Assembly: GCA_965228015.1 (NCBI GenBank)
Contig: OZ245787.1
Span: forward strand, 434,001-498,000
Source of the DNA: SKKY01 sp965228015
Lineage (GTDB): Bacteria; Bacillota; Peptococcia; Peptococcales; SKKY01
DNA: 64,000 nucleotides
Direction of reading: 5' to 3'
A model generated the notes under the pieces. The model saw nothing but the letters and a program-made list of their open reading frames with translations, had not been told where the DNA came from and searched no databases. Each line of letters starts with the position of its first letter. The stretch's first letter is position 1. Of this stretch, positions 9,094 to 20,152 are shown piece after piece. Made by a program: the position numbers and the translations under genes.

Positions 9094-10189
9094 CTAATTC
9101 TGGTTTAAAAAATAATTGTATAATTTTAAAACTATAAAATCATTTTCAATTTTACCTTTTATTGCAATTCTAAAAAATTTATTATTTAATCCTGGGTAAT
9201 TACTGCAATTTCTGATTAATATTTTTTCTTTAATTAAATATTCTTGTAATTCTTCAACATTTTTTTGCTAAGAATTTCAATAAAAATAAAGTTTGCAGAG
9301 GGTTTATAAGGTTTTATTTCTTTTATTTCTTTTAAATTATTATATATTCTTTCTCGCTCTTCAAAAACTCGCTCTTCAAAAAAATATTTTTTTGTTTTTA
9401 AAATGAAATCCTTATCCTTTAATAAAACTTCACCTGCTTTTTGAGCAAAAATATTTACATTCCAGGGATCTTTCCTTTCATATAAATTATTTATTACCGA
9501 AGGTTTACCAAAGAGCATTCCTAAACAAAGACCCGGTATTCCATATATTTTTGTTAATGAATATAAAACAAAAAGATTATTATCTTCTCCCGTTTCCTCT
9601 CTGAGGGAAAAATACTTCTTATCTTCAATGAAATCAATAAAGGATTCATCTACAAAAAAATAAGCATTTTTTATTTATCTCCAGAAACAAATTATCTAAA
9701 ACATTTTTATCAAAAAATGTCCCTGTTGGATTGTTTGGATTACAAATAAAAACTATATCTCCTTCAGATATTTTTTCTATAAAATTGTTATCAAAATTAG
9801 TGAAATCATTTTCCAGATTTAAGAAATTGATATTTGCCTTTACTGCTTTAGCAGCAATCTCATACTCCGAAAAAGAAGGGGCGGGTATAAATACATTTTT
9901 TTGGCTTTAAATAATTAACTAATAAGAAAAGTAATTCTGCAGCCCCATTACCAAAAATCAAGTTATCTTGAGGAATTTTAAATTCATCTTCAGCAATTTT
10001 TAAAAGAGCTTCAAAATTTGGTTCAGGATAGTCTTTAATACTTTGAAGATTAGCCGAAATTACTTCAAAAATATTTTTGTCTGGTCCAAGGGGATTAATA
10101 TTTGCACTAAAATCAATCAGGAGACTTTGAGGTATTTTATATTTTTCTGAATAATACTTTAAATTACCTCCACGTCCGCTTTTTTTCAT
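9094..10189 (-). pseudogene. cobD: L-threonine-O-3-phosphate decarboxylase CobD, frameshifted
   Basis: CobD is a PLP enzyme of the aminotransferase fold that decarboxylates threonine phosphate to aminopropanol phosphate, the linker in cobalamin. Seen in order: start MKKSGRGGNLKYYSEKY, the substrate segment INPLGP, the PLP-phosphate loop FGNGAAELLF, a cofactor aspartate region (ICNPNNPTG, in a different frame) and the Schiff-base lysine in SLTKIYGIPG. Summed over frames it is about 365 residues, the normal length. The frame breaks near 9895 (T-run), near 9675 and near 9255, so the gene is inactive if the sequence is right. It might be confused with HisC, but the operon context supports CobD. 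Confidence 0.85.
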
Positions 10190-10194
10190 CTGTG

Positions 10195-11073
10195 TTACCT
10201 TCTGATTTTATATTCAAACCCACCGTTAACCATTTCGTAATTACCCAATAATGATAGTTGGGGATACTCATCTTTAATAGCCTTCTTTAAAGCTTCAGTT
10301 TTTGTATTTTTATCATTTAAAATACCTATCAAAGTACCGCTGTGAGCAATATTTACTCCATATGCATTATAAGATAAGGCAGTTTTAATTATTTCTTCTA
10401 AGTTTTCTTTATATAATATTTTTTGATTTTCCAGGGAACTGAGAGTTATTGCTTCTCCAAGCTTTTTTATATCTTTATTTAAAAAACTTTCCTTTATCAT
10501 AAAATATGTTTTTTCAATAACGGGAATTTTTTCAATATTTTTTTCTTTAAGTCTGGATCGGAATTGAATTTTATTGTATCAACCTCTCCGCCATAATCAT
10601 AAATTAAAAAGTTTGCAGGAAAAGCATCTCCTACTTTTTCATAAAAAGAACCGCGAATATGATCAAAAGCAACAATTTCCTGATAGAAAATACCATCAGA
10701 AGGCTCAATTTTAATAAAATTTTTGCAATTTCATCCTCAGATAAATATTTATCATTTAATATCGCTGTCGCTATTATTGCAGCAGTCATATCCGCAGTAC
10801 TGCTAGCCATCCCTTTACCTATAGGCAGATCAGACTCCAATATTATTTCGTACCCGGATCTGTTATCGAAATTATACATTTTAATAGTTTCCTTTACAGC
10901 TGAAAGGAGTTTATTTTTACCTAAAATATTAACCGATATATCTCCGCAATTATTTTTTTTATTGAAACAAGAGAGTGACAATTTACAGGACATGTAACAA
11001 GAAAGTTCACATCTCCCATCATGCCTTGTATTAACTCTCCGCAGCTTCCTGGTACTTTAACAGTAACTTGCAA
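10195..11073 (-). pseudogene. pduX: L-threonine kinase PduX-like (GHMP kinase), frameshifted
   Basis: PduX phosphorylates L-threonine to feed CobD. The N-terminus has the family signature VPGSCGELIQG, and the GHMP ATP-binding loop is LPIGKGMASSTADM. The apparent start is a TTG at 11071-11073 behind AGGAG. The reading frame is lost at an A8 run near 10970 and at T-runs near 10715 and 10555. The corrected protein is about 293 residues, the usual size. It ends 5 bp before cobD, consistent with consecutive steps. Confidence 0.83.
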
Positions 11074-11085
11074 TAAAACTCACTC

Positions 11086-11829
11086 CTAATATAGCAAAAA
11101 GGTCATCGCCAGCATGAAAATCCCCTGGGCTGTATGAGCCATTGCCCCATATGTATCTCCTGTGTGACCAAGTAAAAAATTATTTATTTTCGATGCTACT
11201 GATACGCTTGCAAAAAAAGTAATAATAATACCTGCAATTGGATAAAAATTACCAGCTATAAAATAAGAACTAAGAAATAATAATATGGTACTTAAATAAA
11301 AATAGGAATTTTTTGTTCTGTCTTTAAAGTATTTGCCTAGACCTTCTTTTCTTGCATAGGGGAAAAATACTATTATAAATAATAAAAACCAAAGACCAAC
11401 AACAGGTGATAACAATGTTATTATATAAGGATTATTTAAGTATTGTAATGACGAGTAAATAGCAAATTTAATAATAAACAATAGTGTTACCGAGGTAACA
11501 CTATGAGCTCCTACTCTGCTGTCCTTCATGATTTCCAAAGCTCTTTCTCTTAGCCTTGCAGAAAATATACCGTCACAAGTATCCATAAAACCATCAAGTA
11601 ACAAACCCCCGGTTACTCCTACTTCCAGTAACAGAAGAAGTCCCCCTAATACTATAGGAGGAAGATGAAAATTCAGAAAACAATATGCGGCAGAAATAAT
11701 CCCTCCAAGAAGAAATCCAACAAAAACAAATGATTTTTGAGAAGATCCAAACTCTTCATTACTAACTTCCATATTTACTTTAATTGGAATTCTGGTTAAA
11801 AACTGAGCAGCTATAATAAAGTTTTTCAT
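11086..11829 (-). CDS. cobS: Adenosylcobinamide-GDP ribazoletransferase CobS
   Basis: CobS is the membrane enzyme that joins adenosylcobinamide-GDP to alpha-ribazole, the step that assembles the lower loop. The 247-residue protein has the family motif LLLDGFMDTCDGIFSAR with the metal-binding aspartates, and the following EIMKDSRVGAH. Several hydrophobic helices fill the remainder. It is intact, starts with ATG at 11829 and sits between cbiA and pduX in the same direction. Confidence 0.95.
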   Translation of the reverse strand: MKNFIIAAQFLTRIPIKVNMEVSNEEFGSSQKSFVFVGFLLGGIISAAYCFLNFHLPPIVLGGLLLLLEVGVTGGLLLDGFMDTCDGIFSARLRERALEIMKDSRVGAHSVTSVTLLFIIKFAIYSSLQYLNNPYIITLLSPVVGLWFLLFIIVFFPYARKEGLGKYFKDRTKNSYFYLSTILLFLSSYFIAGNFYPIAGIIITFFASVSVASKINNFLLGHTGDTYGAMAHTAQGIFMLAMTFLLY

Positions 11830-11852
11830 TTATTATCCCCCATTAATTTTTC

Positions 11853-13222
11853 TTAAAAAATACAACTATTTATAAAAGCTTCCGCAGCTTCAAGGTTAGC
11901 AGCAAAATGAAAATGGAGATAGGAAGCGAATATATTTTCATTAGAAAAACCATCTTCTTTTGAACTTTCAATATAGTTTACAGAGGATAAATTTTCTTTA
12001 TTCTCATCATTTGAAATAAACCTGCTATAATGAAATTCGTGACCGGTTATAACATTCCCCTTTGACTCAATAACACAATCCTTAGTTAATTCACCTTGAC
12101 GATACCCCGTTGCAACTAATTTTTTGTCATTTCGATTGTACCAGGAATTAAGGAAAGCATTTTTATTTTCTTATTTTCAAAATCCGTTATGTTTTCATTT
12201 AAATACATAAAGCCCCCGCATTCAGCAAAAATCGGGAGTTTTTTCTATTGTATTCCAATACACTATCAACAAATGAATTATTTGAACCTAATTCATCAAT
12301 AAATAGTTCCGAAAAACCTCCACCAATAATAAATCCAGAGATATCTTCAGGAAGTTTTTCATCATTGAGTGGACTTACGGTACAAGGTCTATTCCAAGAT
12401 GTCTAAAATAATCTAGACCATCATGGTAATAAAAAGAGAAGGCTTTATCCCAGGCATAAGCTATTTTTAAATTGAAATTTTTATACCTATCTTTTTTTCT
12501 TCTGAAAAAACATTTTTTTCAGAAGAATTATACTCTCCCGCAGTTTTGGCAATATTTAAAATCTTTTTATAATCGATAGTTTTAGAAAGTTCCTCAGCAA
12601 TATAATCAAGGTGAGAATCAAGGCCTTCCATCTCTGATGCAGGGATTAATCCCAGGTGTCTTTCAGGCATTTTCAGCTTTTCGTCTCTCATTACATAACC
12701 AACGATTTCAATTCCTAATGGTTTGATTGCATCAGTTAATATTTCTAAATGTCTTTCACTTGCAACCTTATTTAATATTACCCCCTTAACATTAAGTTGG
12801 GGGTCGTAGTGCATAAAACCATATACTATTGCAGCAGCACTTCTTGCAATAGATCTTGTGTCTAGAACTAATATCACCGGAGTATTAGTTATTTTTGCAA
12901 GATGAGATGTACTTCCAAACTCCTCAGTACCGCTTCTTCCGTCAAAAAGGCCTATTACTCCTTCAATTATGCTTAATTCTGCATCTTTACTTTTTTTATT
13001 AGCAGCTCTTTTACTAATTCTTCTCCAAGCATCCAGGTATCTAAATTTCTGGAAAATTTACCTATTGCAATTGTGTGATAACTTGGATCTATGTAGTCTG
13101 GTCCTGATTTAAATCCCTGTACATTGATACCAGCATTTTTAAACAACCTCATTAAACCACTGGTAATAGTTGTTTTTTCCTGATCCGCTGTTAACACCAG
13201 CAATAACAATCCTGGATTTCAT
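11853..13222 (-). pseudogene. cbiA: Cobyrinate a,c-diamide synthase CbiA, frameshifted
   Basis: CbiA uses ATP and glutamine to amidate the a and c side chains of cobyrinate. The N-terminal P-loop domain starts MKSRIVIAGVNSGSGKT; the frame shifts inside this loop at an A-run (about 13187-13192). The middle part includes FKSGPDYIDPSYH. The C-terminal class I glutaminase domain has the nucleophile motif FAECGGFMYL and a distal histidine in SYLHFHFA. Further frame losses occur near 12970, 12880, 12465, 12385 and 12165. Summed length is about 456 residues, the normal size. Confidence 0.87.
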
Positions 13223-13253
13223 TATAAATCACCTGCTTTATATTTGATAAAAT

Positions 13254-14191
13254 TTAAGAGATAAAAAAACCAATAGTAATTGCAAGAACTACCCATAGAA
13301 AAGTTGTTAAACATAATATGCTGACTATCCCTGGTATTTTTTTTGAAGATTTTCTCCCATATATGCTCTAAAGTGTTTTTCGCCAAAATAATAATTATAA
13401 CCACCAAGTCTGATTTCAAGAGCACCTGCAGCGGCACTTTCAGTATAACCACCATTTGGGCTGGGATGTTTATGTGCATCTCTTATTACGCTTTTTAAAG
13501 CATTTTTCCCATTTAAACCAGGATGTAAAAAGCAATTATTATAATAAGCAAAGAAGTAATTCTGGCTGGAATAAAGTTAAATGCATCATCAATTTTTGCT
13601 GAGAATCTGCCGAAATATAAATATTTTTCATTTTTATATCCTACCATTGAATCCATAGTATTTACAGCACGATATAAAAAAGCCAGGGGCGCCCCACCTA
13701 TCATTCCATAAAATAAAGGGCTGGTAATACCATCTACAATATTTTCAGCAACAGTTTCAATTACAGCCCTGGAAATTTCTTCCTCATTAAGTTTTTCTGT
13801 ATCTCTTCCAACTATCATTCCAACTTTTTTTCTTGCTTCTATAATTTCATTTTTATCTAATAAATCATATATTTCCATAGCTGCTTTTTTTAAAGCTTCT
13901 GTAGAAATTGTAAAAGAAATCAAAATTCCGGAAATTAATATATAAATATAAGGATGAATTAAAGAAGCGAAATATACAATTAAAAAAACGATAAAAAACA
14001 ATTAGCAATACTAAAAAATTTAAAAGCATGCCCTTTAAATTTTTATTTTTATTTGTATTTTCTTCTTTAAATAATTTCTTTTCAAATAAAGAAATAAGAC
14101 TACCAATTAAAACCACAAGATGGGGAATTTTTTTAGGTTCTGAAAATATTAAATCCCAAAGGTAACCAAAGGTTATAATTATATAATTCAT
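13254..14191 (-). pseudogene. cbiB: Adenosylcobinamide-phosphate synthase CbiB, frameshifted
   Basis: CbiB is a membrane protein that attaches aminopropanol (phosphate) to adenosylcobyric acid. The N-terminus (GYLWDLIFSEPKKIPHLV) and the conserved core (AVIETVAENIVDGITSPLFY, YRAVNTMDSMVGYKNEKY) are clear. The C-terminal helix region ends WVVLAITIGFFIS before a TAA at 13254-13256. The frame changes near 13990 and near 13515 and again near 13320. Combined length is about 312 residues. The start overlaps the cobQ stop by a few bases, indicating translational coupling in the operon. The symbol cobD is used for this protein in aerobic pathways. Confidence 0.86.
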
Positions 14192-15715
14192 TTCAGCCCC
14201 ATAATTTTATATACTTTTTCCATATCGAAACTGTTTCTTACAACATCTGCAAGTTCATTAAAAACTTTTTCTTTTTCTAAATTATAATTAATGGTTGTTT
14301 CTTTTATTTCTTCCCATCCTTTTTCTTTTCTAAGATTATTTAATATTTTTCTTCTAAGGGAGTCTGCATCAAAGATACCATGGATATAAGTTCCTATTAT
14401 TTTCCCTTTTGCATTAATAACTCCATCTATTTCCTGGGCATCTTTACCAAAACGGTGATTTATTAAAAAAGGATTTACTTTTTCTGTCCCAAATTCTGTA
14501 GTACCCATATGAATTTCATAACCATAAAATCCTTCCCCAAGGCACCCTTCAAGTAAACCTTCCTCTTTAACAATAACACCTGTAACTTGAGTAGTAATTT
14601 TTTCTTTACCAAAAGTAGTAGTAGTATCAAGTAAACCTAAGCCAGCTAACTCAAGCAGGTCTGATTCAGTTTTTTCAGGATCATATATCATTTTCCCAAG
14701 GAGCTGATAACCTCCGCAAATACCAACAATCCAGGTTCCCTTTTCTTCTGCTTCAATAATTTTTTTATCAAAACCTGTTTCTTTTAGAAATAACATGTCA
14801 CCGATTGTATTTTTACTTCCTGGAATAATAATATCAGGATTGCCAAGATCTTCCGTTTTCTTGACATATCTAAGGTTTACATCAATTTCATCTTTTAAAA
14901 TATCAAAATCTGTAAAATTTGAAAGATGTCTTAAATTAATAACTGCAATATCAAGAAGATAATCTTTTTTCTTTAGTACTTTTTTTCTCAATAACCACAG
15001 AATCCTCTTCAGGAATTGCAATTTCAGCAAAATAAGGAACTACGCCTAAAACTGGCTTCCCTGTTTTTTCTTCAATAAAGTCTAAAGCAGGTTTAAGTAA
15101 ATCTATATCTCCACGAAACTTGTTAATTACAATACCTTTTACTAAATCTCTTTTTTCTTCATCTAAAAATTCCAAAGTCCCAACCACAGAAGCAATTGCA
15201 CCTCCACGGTCTATATCTGCAATGAGCATAACAGGAGATTTAAGTTCTTTGGCAACCTTTATATTTACAACATCATTTTCTTTTAGATTAATTTCAGCAG
15301 GACTTCCCGCACCTTCAATAAGTAATGCTTCGTAAGTGCTGGTTAAATAATCCATACTTTCTTTAATTACTTCCCAGGTCTTAGTTTTATACTCTCTATG
15401 ATATTCTTTAGCACTAAGATTACCTGTAGGTCTTCCAAGAACTATTACCTGACTCTTTGCATCTTGTGTAGATTTTAATAAAACAGGATTCATTCTTACG
15501 TCCGGCTCGAGTCTGGCCTCTTCTGCCTGAACAACTTGAGCCCTGCCCATTTCGCCACCATCTTTTGTTACATATGAATTCAAAGCCATATTTTGAGCTT
15601 TAAAAGGAGCAATATAATATCCATCTTGTAGTAATATTCTGCAAAATGCTGCGGTTAAAGCACTTTTCCCAACATTTGAGCTTGTTCCCTGAAACATAAG
15701 TGTTTTTGCTTTCAA
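14188..15715 (-). pseudogene. cobQ: Cobyric acid synthase CobQ, one frameshift
   Basis: CobQ amidates side chains b, d, e and g of adenosylcobyrinate diamide with glutamine and ATP. The N-terminal dethiobiotin-synthetase-like domain has the P-loop GTSSNVGKSALTAAF and the segment PFKAQNMALNSYVT. The C-terminal glutaminase domain has the nucleophile in GICGGYQLLG and the histidine in GTYIHGIFD. The two halves are in different frames and join at the A-run near 14980-14992, between SVVIEKK and KKKDYLLDIAVIN. One base restores about 509 residues, the family length. Confidence 0.9.
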
Positions 15716-15720
15716 AAAGA

Positions 15721-16362
15721 TTAATCCCTTTCAATAATTGAGTACAATAATGCATTAATTACTGAAGCCGCTATTGGGCTTCCTCCTTTAATTCCCCTTA
15801 CAGCAATATAGGGAACAGGAGATTCTTCAATAAGTAATTCTTTACTTTCAGCTGCACCAACAAATCCAATAGGAGTATTAATAATCAAAGCTGGTTTTAC
15901 CCCTTCATTTTTACACATTTCTAAAACTACAAATAAAGCAGTTGGAGCATTACTAATTGCAATAATACTTCCATCCATTTTATCTTTAAGCATTTTCATT
16001 GCGGTCATTGATCTGGTTTCACCTGTCTTTTTCGCCTCATCAGCAACTTCTTTATCAGAAACTATACAAACAGCCTCAGATCCTGTTTTATTTAAAGCAG
16101 GTTTATTTATGCCTGTTTTAAGCATATTAACATCAGTAATTATTAAAGCGCCTTTTTTCAGCGCTTCAATTCCGCTTTTAATTGCATCAGGATGTATTTT
16201 TACAATATTTGCATAATCAGGATCTCCTGATGTATGAACAATTCTATGTACTACAGACTTAAGAAGAGGATCCCAGGACTCAGAGCCAATTAATCCTTCA
16301 ATTATATCCCTGCTTTTGTTTTCAATACCCATAGGATTTATTTCATATTCATAATTATTCAT
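15721..16362 (-). CDS. cbiC: Cobalt-precorrin-8 methylmutase CbiC
   Basis: CbiC moves the C11 methyl group to C12, giving cobyrinate. The 213-residue protein carries the catalytic histidine in the motif VVHRIVHTSGDPDYAN, followed by conserved segments LIITDVNMLKTGI and SNAPTALFVVLEM. The ATG at 16360-16362 overlaps the TGA of cbiJ (ATGA arrangement), and cobQ begins 5 bp after its stop. The gene is intact. Confidence 0.95.
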   Translation of the reverse strand: MNNYEYEINPMGIENKSRDIIEGLIGSESWDPLLKSVVHRIVHTSGDPDYANIVKIHPDAIKSGIEALKKGALIITDVNMLKTGINKPALNKTGSEAVCIVSDKEVADEAKKTGETRSMTAMKMLKDKMDGSIIAISNAPTALFVVLEMCKNEGVKPALIINTPIGFVGAAESKELLIEESPVPYIAVRGIKGGSPIAASVINALLYSIIERD

Positions 16363-17117
16363 ATAGAAACCTCCATTATTTTTTCTATTAAATCACTAAT
16401 ATTATTAAAAATTACAGGATAATTTACTCCTGGTCTTTTTATAACAATAATGTTTATACCAGTTTCTTGTGCTGATGATACTTTTTCTTCGAATCCACCT
16501 GCTTTGCCACTCTCTTTCGTAATCAATAAATCAATATTTTTTCAGATATTATTAATTTATTAAATTCAGCGAAAAAAGGACCCTGCATGGCTATAATATT
16601 CCCAGTTTTAATTCCTGCTTCATCACAGGATTTTATTGAATTTACATCGGGGAGAACTCTTGCAAAGATATTTTTATTTTCAATTACTTTTTTAAATTCT
16701 CCCAATCCGCGAGAACCTATTGTTAAGAGAATGTTTTTTCCATATAATATAGTCTTTTCTGAAGCTTCCTTTGTATTCTCAACTAAAAAAAGATTTTTAT
16801 TGTTTTCCAATGATATTTCTGGTCTTTCATACCTAATATATTGAATATCTCTTTCTTCAGATGCAATCAAAGCATTCTTAGAAATATTTCTTGCAAAAGG
16901 GTGGGTAGCATCAACGATAGTTTTTATATCATTTTCGATAATAAAATTTATTAATTTATCTTTATCTAATACTTCCTTTATAACATTATCAGAAAATTCC
17001 TCAGCCAGATATTTCCCATAATCACTTATTGTTGTGGTTATAAATTCTACTTTACTTTTTTTTAAATTCTTTTGCTATTTCACGAGAATCAATTGTTCCC
17101 CCTAAAAGCAGAATCAT
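16361..17117 (-). pseudogene. cbiJ: Cobalt-precorrin-6A reductase CbiJ, frameshifted
   Basis: CbiJ reduces cobalt-precorrin-6A with NAD(P)H. The start MILLLGGTIDSREIAKEF and the motif VDATHPFARNIS are typical, and the middle part GKNILLTIGSRGLGEF and GPFFAEFN fit the family. The frame is lost in T-runs near 17055-17062 and near 16537-16543. Corrected length is about 252 residues, normal for the family. Both ends overlap the neighbours as ATGA (cbiG upstream, cbiC downstream), so the operon was translationally coupled here. Confidence 0.86.
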
Positions 17118-18226
17118 ATTTTTCCCTTCCTTTTCAACCATATGTTATTATTTTTAGTTAAAACAAATGGCCTCTCTTCCGAAACAGCTATTGTCATTCC
17201 TTCCATTTCTGCTCTGGTTAAAATTAAAGTTAAATTGTTATTTACAGAAAATAATGCAGAGGGTTCCGCTACTCCCCAGGAATCAGTATTTTTATATACA
17301 AAATCAGATTTGTTCAATTCTGGGTTATTATCAAAAACACTATTTAGTTCCGTTGAAGAAAAAGTAATAAATGGAATTTTATATTTATTAGAAAAATTTT
17401 TAATACATTCCTCTTCACTTTTTAGCTGAATACTTCTGATTTCTTTGACAGATTTAATTGAAATATTTAATTCTTTTAATGTGTTAATTATATTTTTTTC
17501 GAAAATATCTTTTGGGAAATTCTTTTTACATCCAACCCCAATAATTATGTTCTTTGGTCTCAAAAAAATATCAGTTTTATTGAATTGAAACTCTTTATTA
17601 GTTATATATCCTTTAAAGGAACTTGTAGAAAACAAATTTTTAAACTTGTTTATCTCAGGAAAATCTATTGATTCATCAAGAATTAGTTCTATATTGTTTC
17701 CATTAAGGAGAGCAGCATTAAAAAATTTTATATTTTTAACTGGTTCTATATTAAGGTCGTAATCTGATGCAAATGAATCTAATGCATATATTTTAATTAC
17801 ATCTGTGGCAGTTGTAATTACCGGATTACTGTTTAAAAACTCCGCAACTTCTTTTGTTAGTTTATTCCCACCACCAAGATGTCCTGAAAGAACACTTATA
17901 GTATTTTCACCATTTTCATCAATTACTATAATCCCAGGGTCAACATCTTTACTTTTTATACTGTCTTTTATTGTTTTTACAACTATCCCAAGTGCCATGA
18001 TAAATATCAGACCGTCATATTTATCAAAAGATTCTTTTACCAGAAAAGAAAAATTATCCCATTGAGAATTCCAATTCCGCCGTTCTTTAATCGTCAGTAA
18101 ATCTACATTAGAATATTCAGTTGCTATTTTTTCGCCCAAAAGAAAGCCCTTATTTGTAAGAGCTATAAGGCCTATCCTCTTTATTATTTTTTGCTTCTCT
18201 GTATTCTGTAGTAAAAGATGGATCAT
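17114..18226 (-). CDS. cbiG: Cobalt-precorrin-5A hydrolase CbiG
   Basis: CbiG opens the delta-lactone of cobalt-precorrin-5A and releases acetaldehyde. The N-terminal part shows GLIFIMALGIVVKTI and VLSGHLGGGNKLTKEVAEFL; the C-terminal part shows IIGVGCKKNFPKDIFE and GVAEPSAL, all typical of CbiG. The open frame begins at an ATG 77 bp inside cbiF without a visible ribosome site. The family usually begins near KRIGLIALTNKG, where the codon is ATA, so the true start is uncertain and the cbiF/cbiG junction may hold a small sequence error. Confidence 0.88.
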   Translation of the reverse strand: MIHLLLQNTEKQKIIKRIGLIALTNKGFLLGEKIATEYSNVDLLTIKERRNWNSQWDNFSFLVKESFDKYDGLIFIMALGIVVKTIKDSIKSKDVDPGIIVIDENGENTISVLSGHLGGGNKLTKEVAEFLNSNPVITTATDVIKIYALDSFASDYDLNIEPVKNIKFFNAALLNGNNIELILDESIDFPEINKFKNLFSTSSFKGYITNKEFQFNKTDIFLRPKNIIIGVGCKKNFPKDIFEKNIINTLKELNISIKSVKEIRSIQLKSEEECIKNFSNKYKIPFITFSSTELNSVFDNNPELNKSDFVYKNTDSWGVAEPSALFSVNNNLTLILTRAEMEGMTIAVSEERPFVLTKNNNIWLKRKGKI

Positions 18227-18944
18227 AAAATTTTGATAAAGAATATTCTTTTTTCAAAACATCTCCAACTAATATCAAAGCAGTTTTATTAATTTCGGCT
18301 TCTTTTACTTTTTCAGCTATGTCAGATAATGTTCCAACAACTTCTTTTTGATCGGGCCAAGAAGCTTTTTGAACAACAGCAATGGGAGTTTCAGCTGAAT
18401 ATCCACCTTTTAAAAGTTCATCTACAACATCTTGAACCATGCCAACACTTAAAAATATTGCCATGGTTGCTTGATGTTGAGCTAGTAAATGAAGCTTTTC
18501 TTTTTCAGGAACGGGAGTTCTTCCTTCTATTCTTGTTAATATAAGAGTTTGAGATACATCTGGAAGTGTATATTCTAAATTTAATGCTGCTGCTGCTGCA
18601 AAAACAGATGAAACACCAGGAATTACCTGAACTTCAATTCCCAAATTATTTAATGGTTTAATTTGTTCCTGAATAACACCATACATACTTGGATCTCCAG
18701 TGTGAAGTCTAACTACATTTTTCTTAGCCTTAACTCCTGCAATAGTAACTTCCAGCACTTCATCAAGAGTCATATGAGCACTGTTATGGATTTCTGTTCC
18801 TTTTTTACAATATTTAAGAAGATCCGGGTTTACTAAAGATCCTGCATATATAACAACATTAGCTTTTTGAATTGTTTCAAGTCCTTTAACTGTAATCAGT
18901 TTTGGATCTCCAGGGCCTGCTCCAACAATATATACTTTTTTCAT
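18150..18944 (-). CDS. cbiF: Cobalt-precorrin-4 C11-methyltransferase CbiF
   Basis: CbiF is a SAM-dependent tetrapyrrole methylase acting at C11. The 264-residue protein has the N-terminal glycine loop VYIVGAGPGDPKLITVKG, the motif VVRLHTGDPSMYGVIQEQ and the SAM-site segment VIPGVSSVFAAAAALN. The tail after DPSFTTEYREAK is longer than usual and overlaps cbiG; one additional A in the A-run near 18182-18187 would end the protein at EAKK. The start ATG at 18944 is preceded by AGGAGG. Confidence 0.94.
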   Translation of the reverse strand: MKKVYIVGAGPGDPKLITVKGLETIQKANVVIYAGSLVNPDLLKYCKKGTEIHNSAHMTLDEVLEVTIAGVKAKKNVVRLHTGDPSMYGVIQEQIKPLNNLGIEVQVIPGVSSVFAAAAALNLEYTLPDVSQTLILTRIEGRTPVPEKEKLHLLAQHQATMAIFLSVGMVQDVVDELLKGGYSAETPIAVVQKASWPDQKEVVGTLSDIAEKVKEAEINKTALILVGDVLKKEYSLSKFYDPSFTTEYREAKNNKEDRPYSSYK

Positions 18945-19521
18945 TATCTTTCCTCCTGTTTTTTGCTGAAATTATAAAAATTGGTTTTTGCCCCTTAAGC
19001 ATTTGATACTCTTTAATTATTTCTATATTTGAAATATTAATTTGTATACTCTCAAAATCAGCATTTTTTTATTAAAATAATTTATTCCTGAATAAGCAGT
19101 ATTAATTGTTACTGTGTTAAGAACAATATTTTTTACGGACTTTAGTGACCATAGATATTCTAAAATATCCTCCAGGTTGCCTCCGCTTCCTCCAATAATT
19201 ACTTTGTTCGGTACTTCTAGATTTTCAAAAACTTCTGGAGCCAATCCCTGAACAGGTATTATATTTTTTACATTAAATTTATTAATATTTTCTTTTAATT
19301 AAGTTGATTCCATTACTATTTCTTTCTGTAGCATAAATTTTTGAATTTGGAAAATTAACAGCTACTTCAACAGAAATACTTCCAGTTCCTGCACCAATGT
19401 CCCAAATTATATCATTTTCTTCTATTTGCATTTTTATAATCGAAAGAGTTCTAACTTCAGACTTGGTCATTGGAACTTTCTCTCTTAAAAAATCCTCATC
19501 TTTTATCTGCTTATAATTCAT
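18944..19521 (-). pseudogene. cbiT: Cobalt-precorrin-6B C15-methyltransferase (decarboxylating) CbiT, frameshifted
   Basis: CbiT methylates C15 and decarboxylates the acetate at C12. The N-terminus (MNYKQIKDEDFLREKVPMTK) and the SAM site (DIIWDIGAGTGSISVEVA) are clear, and GGSGGNLEDILEYL is the conserved later motif. The start is the ATG at 19519-19521 behind GAGGAT. The frame is lost near 19295, near 19065 and at the A-run near 18965; the corrected end overlaps the cbiF start as TAATG. Corrected length is about 193 residues. Confidence 0.86.
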
Positions 19522-20152
19522 AATTATCCTCATCAATCAAAATCATTACAGCAGGCAGCTGCTCATTTATAGTGTAATTTTTATAATCTTTTAATTTAAA
19601 TTCAAGAATATCTTCATTATTATAACCTAAATTTATACATATAAGAACTATGAAATTTCTATCTGCTTTTGCTTTAAGATATTCACAAACTTTTAATGGA
19701 TTATTTTTTGGATCTGTCAACATCCCTATTTTCTTTTCTTCCATGTGATTATCTAATATTTCAAGATTCCTTCCATGAAGATTAAGGAGTACAGCGTCAT
19801 GCCAAGAAAGGCCTGCTTTGGCAAAAGCCATTTGCATTGAACTAATTCCAGGGATCATTTTTATTTCTTTTCGATGGAAAAATTTTGAAATATAATTTAG
19901 TAAACTGTAAAATCCCGGATCTCCGGAAACCAGAATGACAATCTTTTTATTATTGTAATTATTTTTTATTATTGTAATTATTTCAGAAAGATTGCTTTTT
20001 ATAACATAATTTTCTTTTTGCAAATATAACCATGGTTCAAGATTTCTTTCTCCGGCAATTAATATATCGGCTCCTTCAATTGTTCTGATACCCTCTGGTA
20101 AAATATATTCTTTGATCCCTAAACCAGTTCCAACTATTGTGAAATGTTCCAT
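19511..20152 (-). CDS. cbiE: Cobalt-precorrin-7 C5-methyltransferase CbiE
   Basis: CbiE is a SAM-dependent tetrapyrrole methylase acting at C5; together with CbiT it forms the equivalent of aerobic CobL. The 213-residue protein has the glycine loop FTIVGTGLGIKEYILPEG, the motif VILVSGDPGFYSLLNY and the SAM-site segment MIPGISSMQMAFAKAGLSW. It overlaps cbiD by 19 bp at its start and cbiT by 11 bp at its end, consistent with translational coupling. It is intact. Confidence 0.93.
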   Translation of the reverse strand: MEHFTIVGTGLGIKEYILPEGIRTIEGADILIAGERNLEPWLYLQKENYVIKSNLSEIITIIKNNYNNKKIVILVSGDPGFYSLLNYISKFFHRKEIKMIPGISSMQMAFAKAGLSWHDAVLLNLHGRNLEILDNHMEEKKIGMLTDPKNNPLKVCEYLKAKADRNFIVLICINLGYNNEDILEFKLKDYKNYTINEQLPAVMILIDEDNYEL

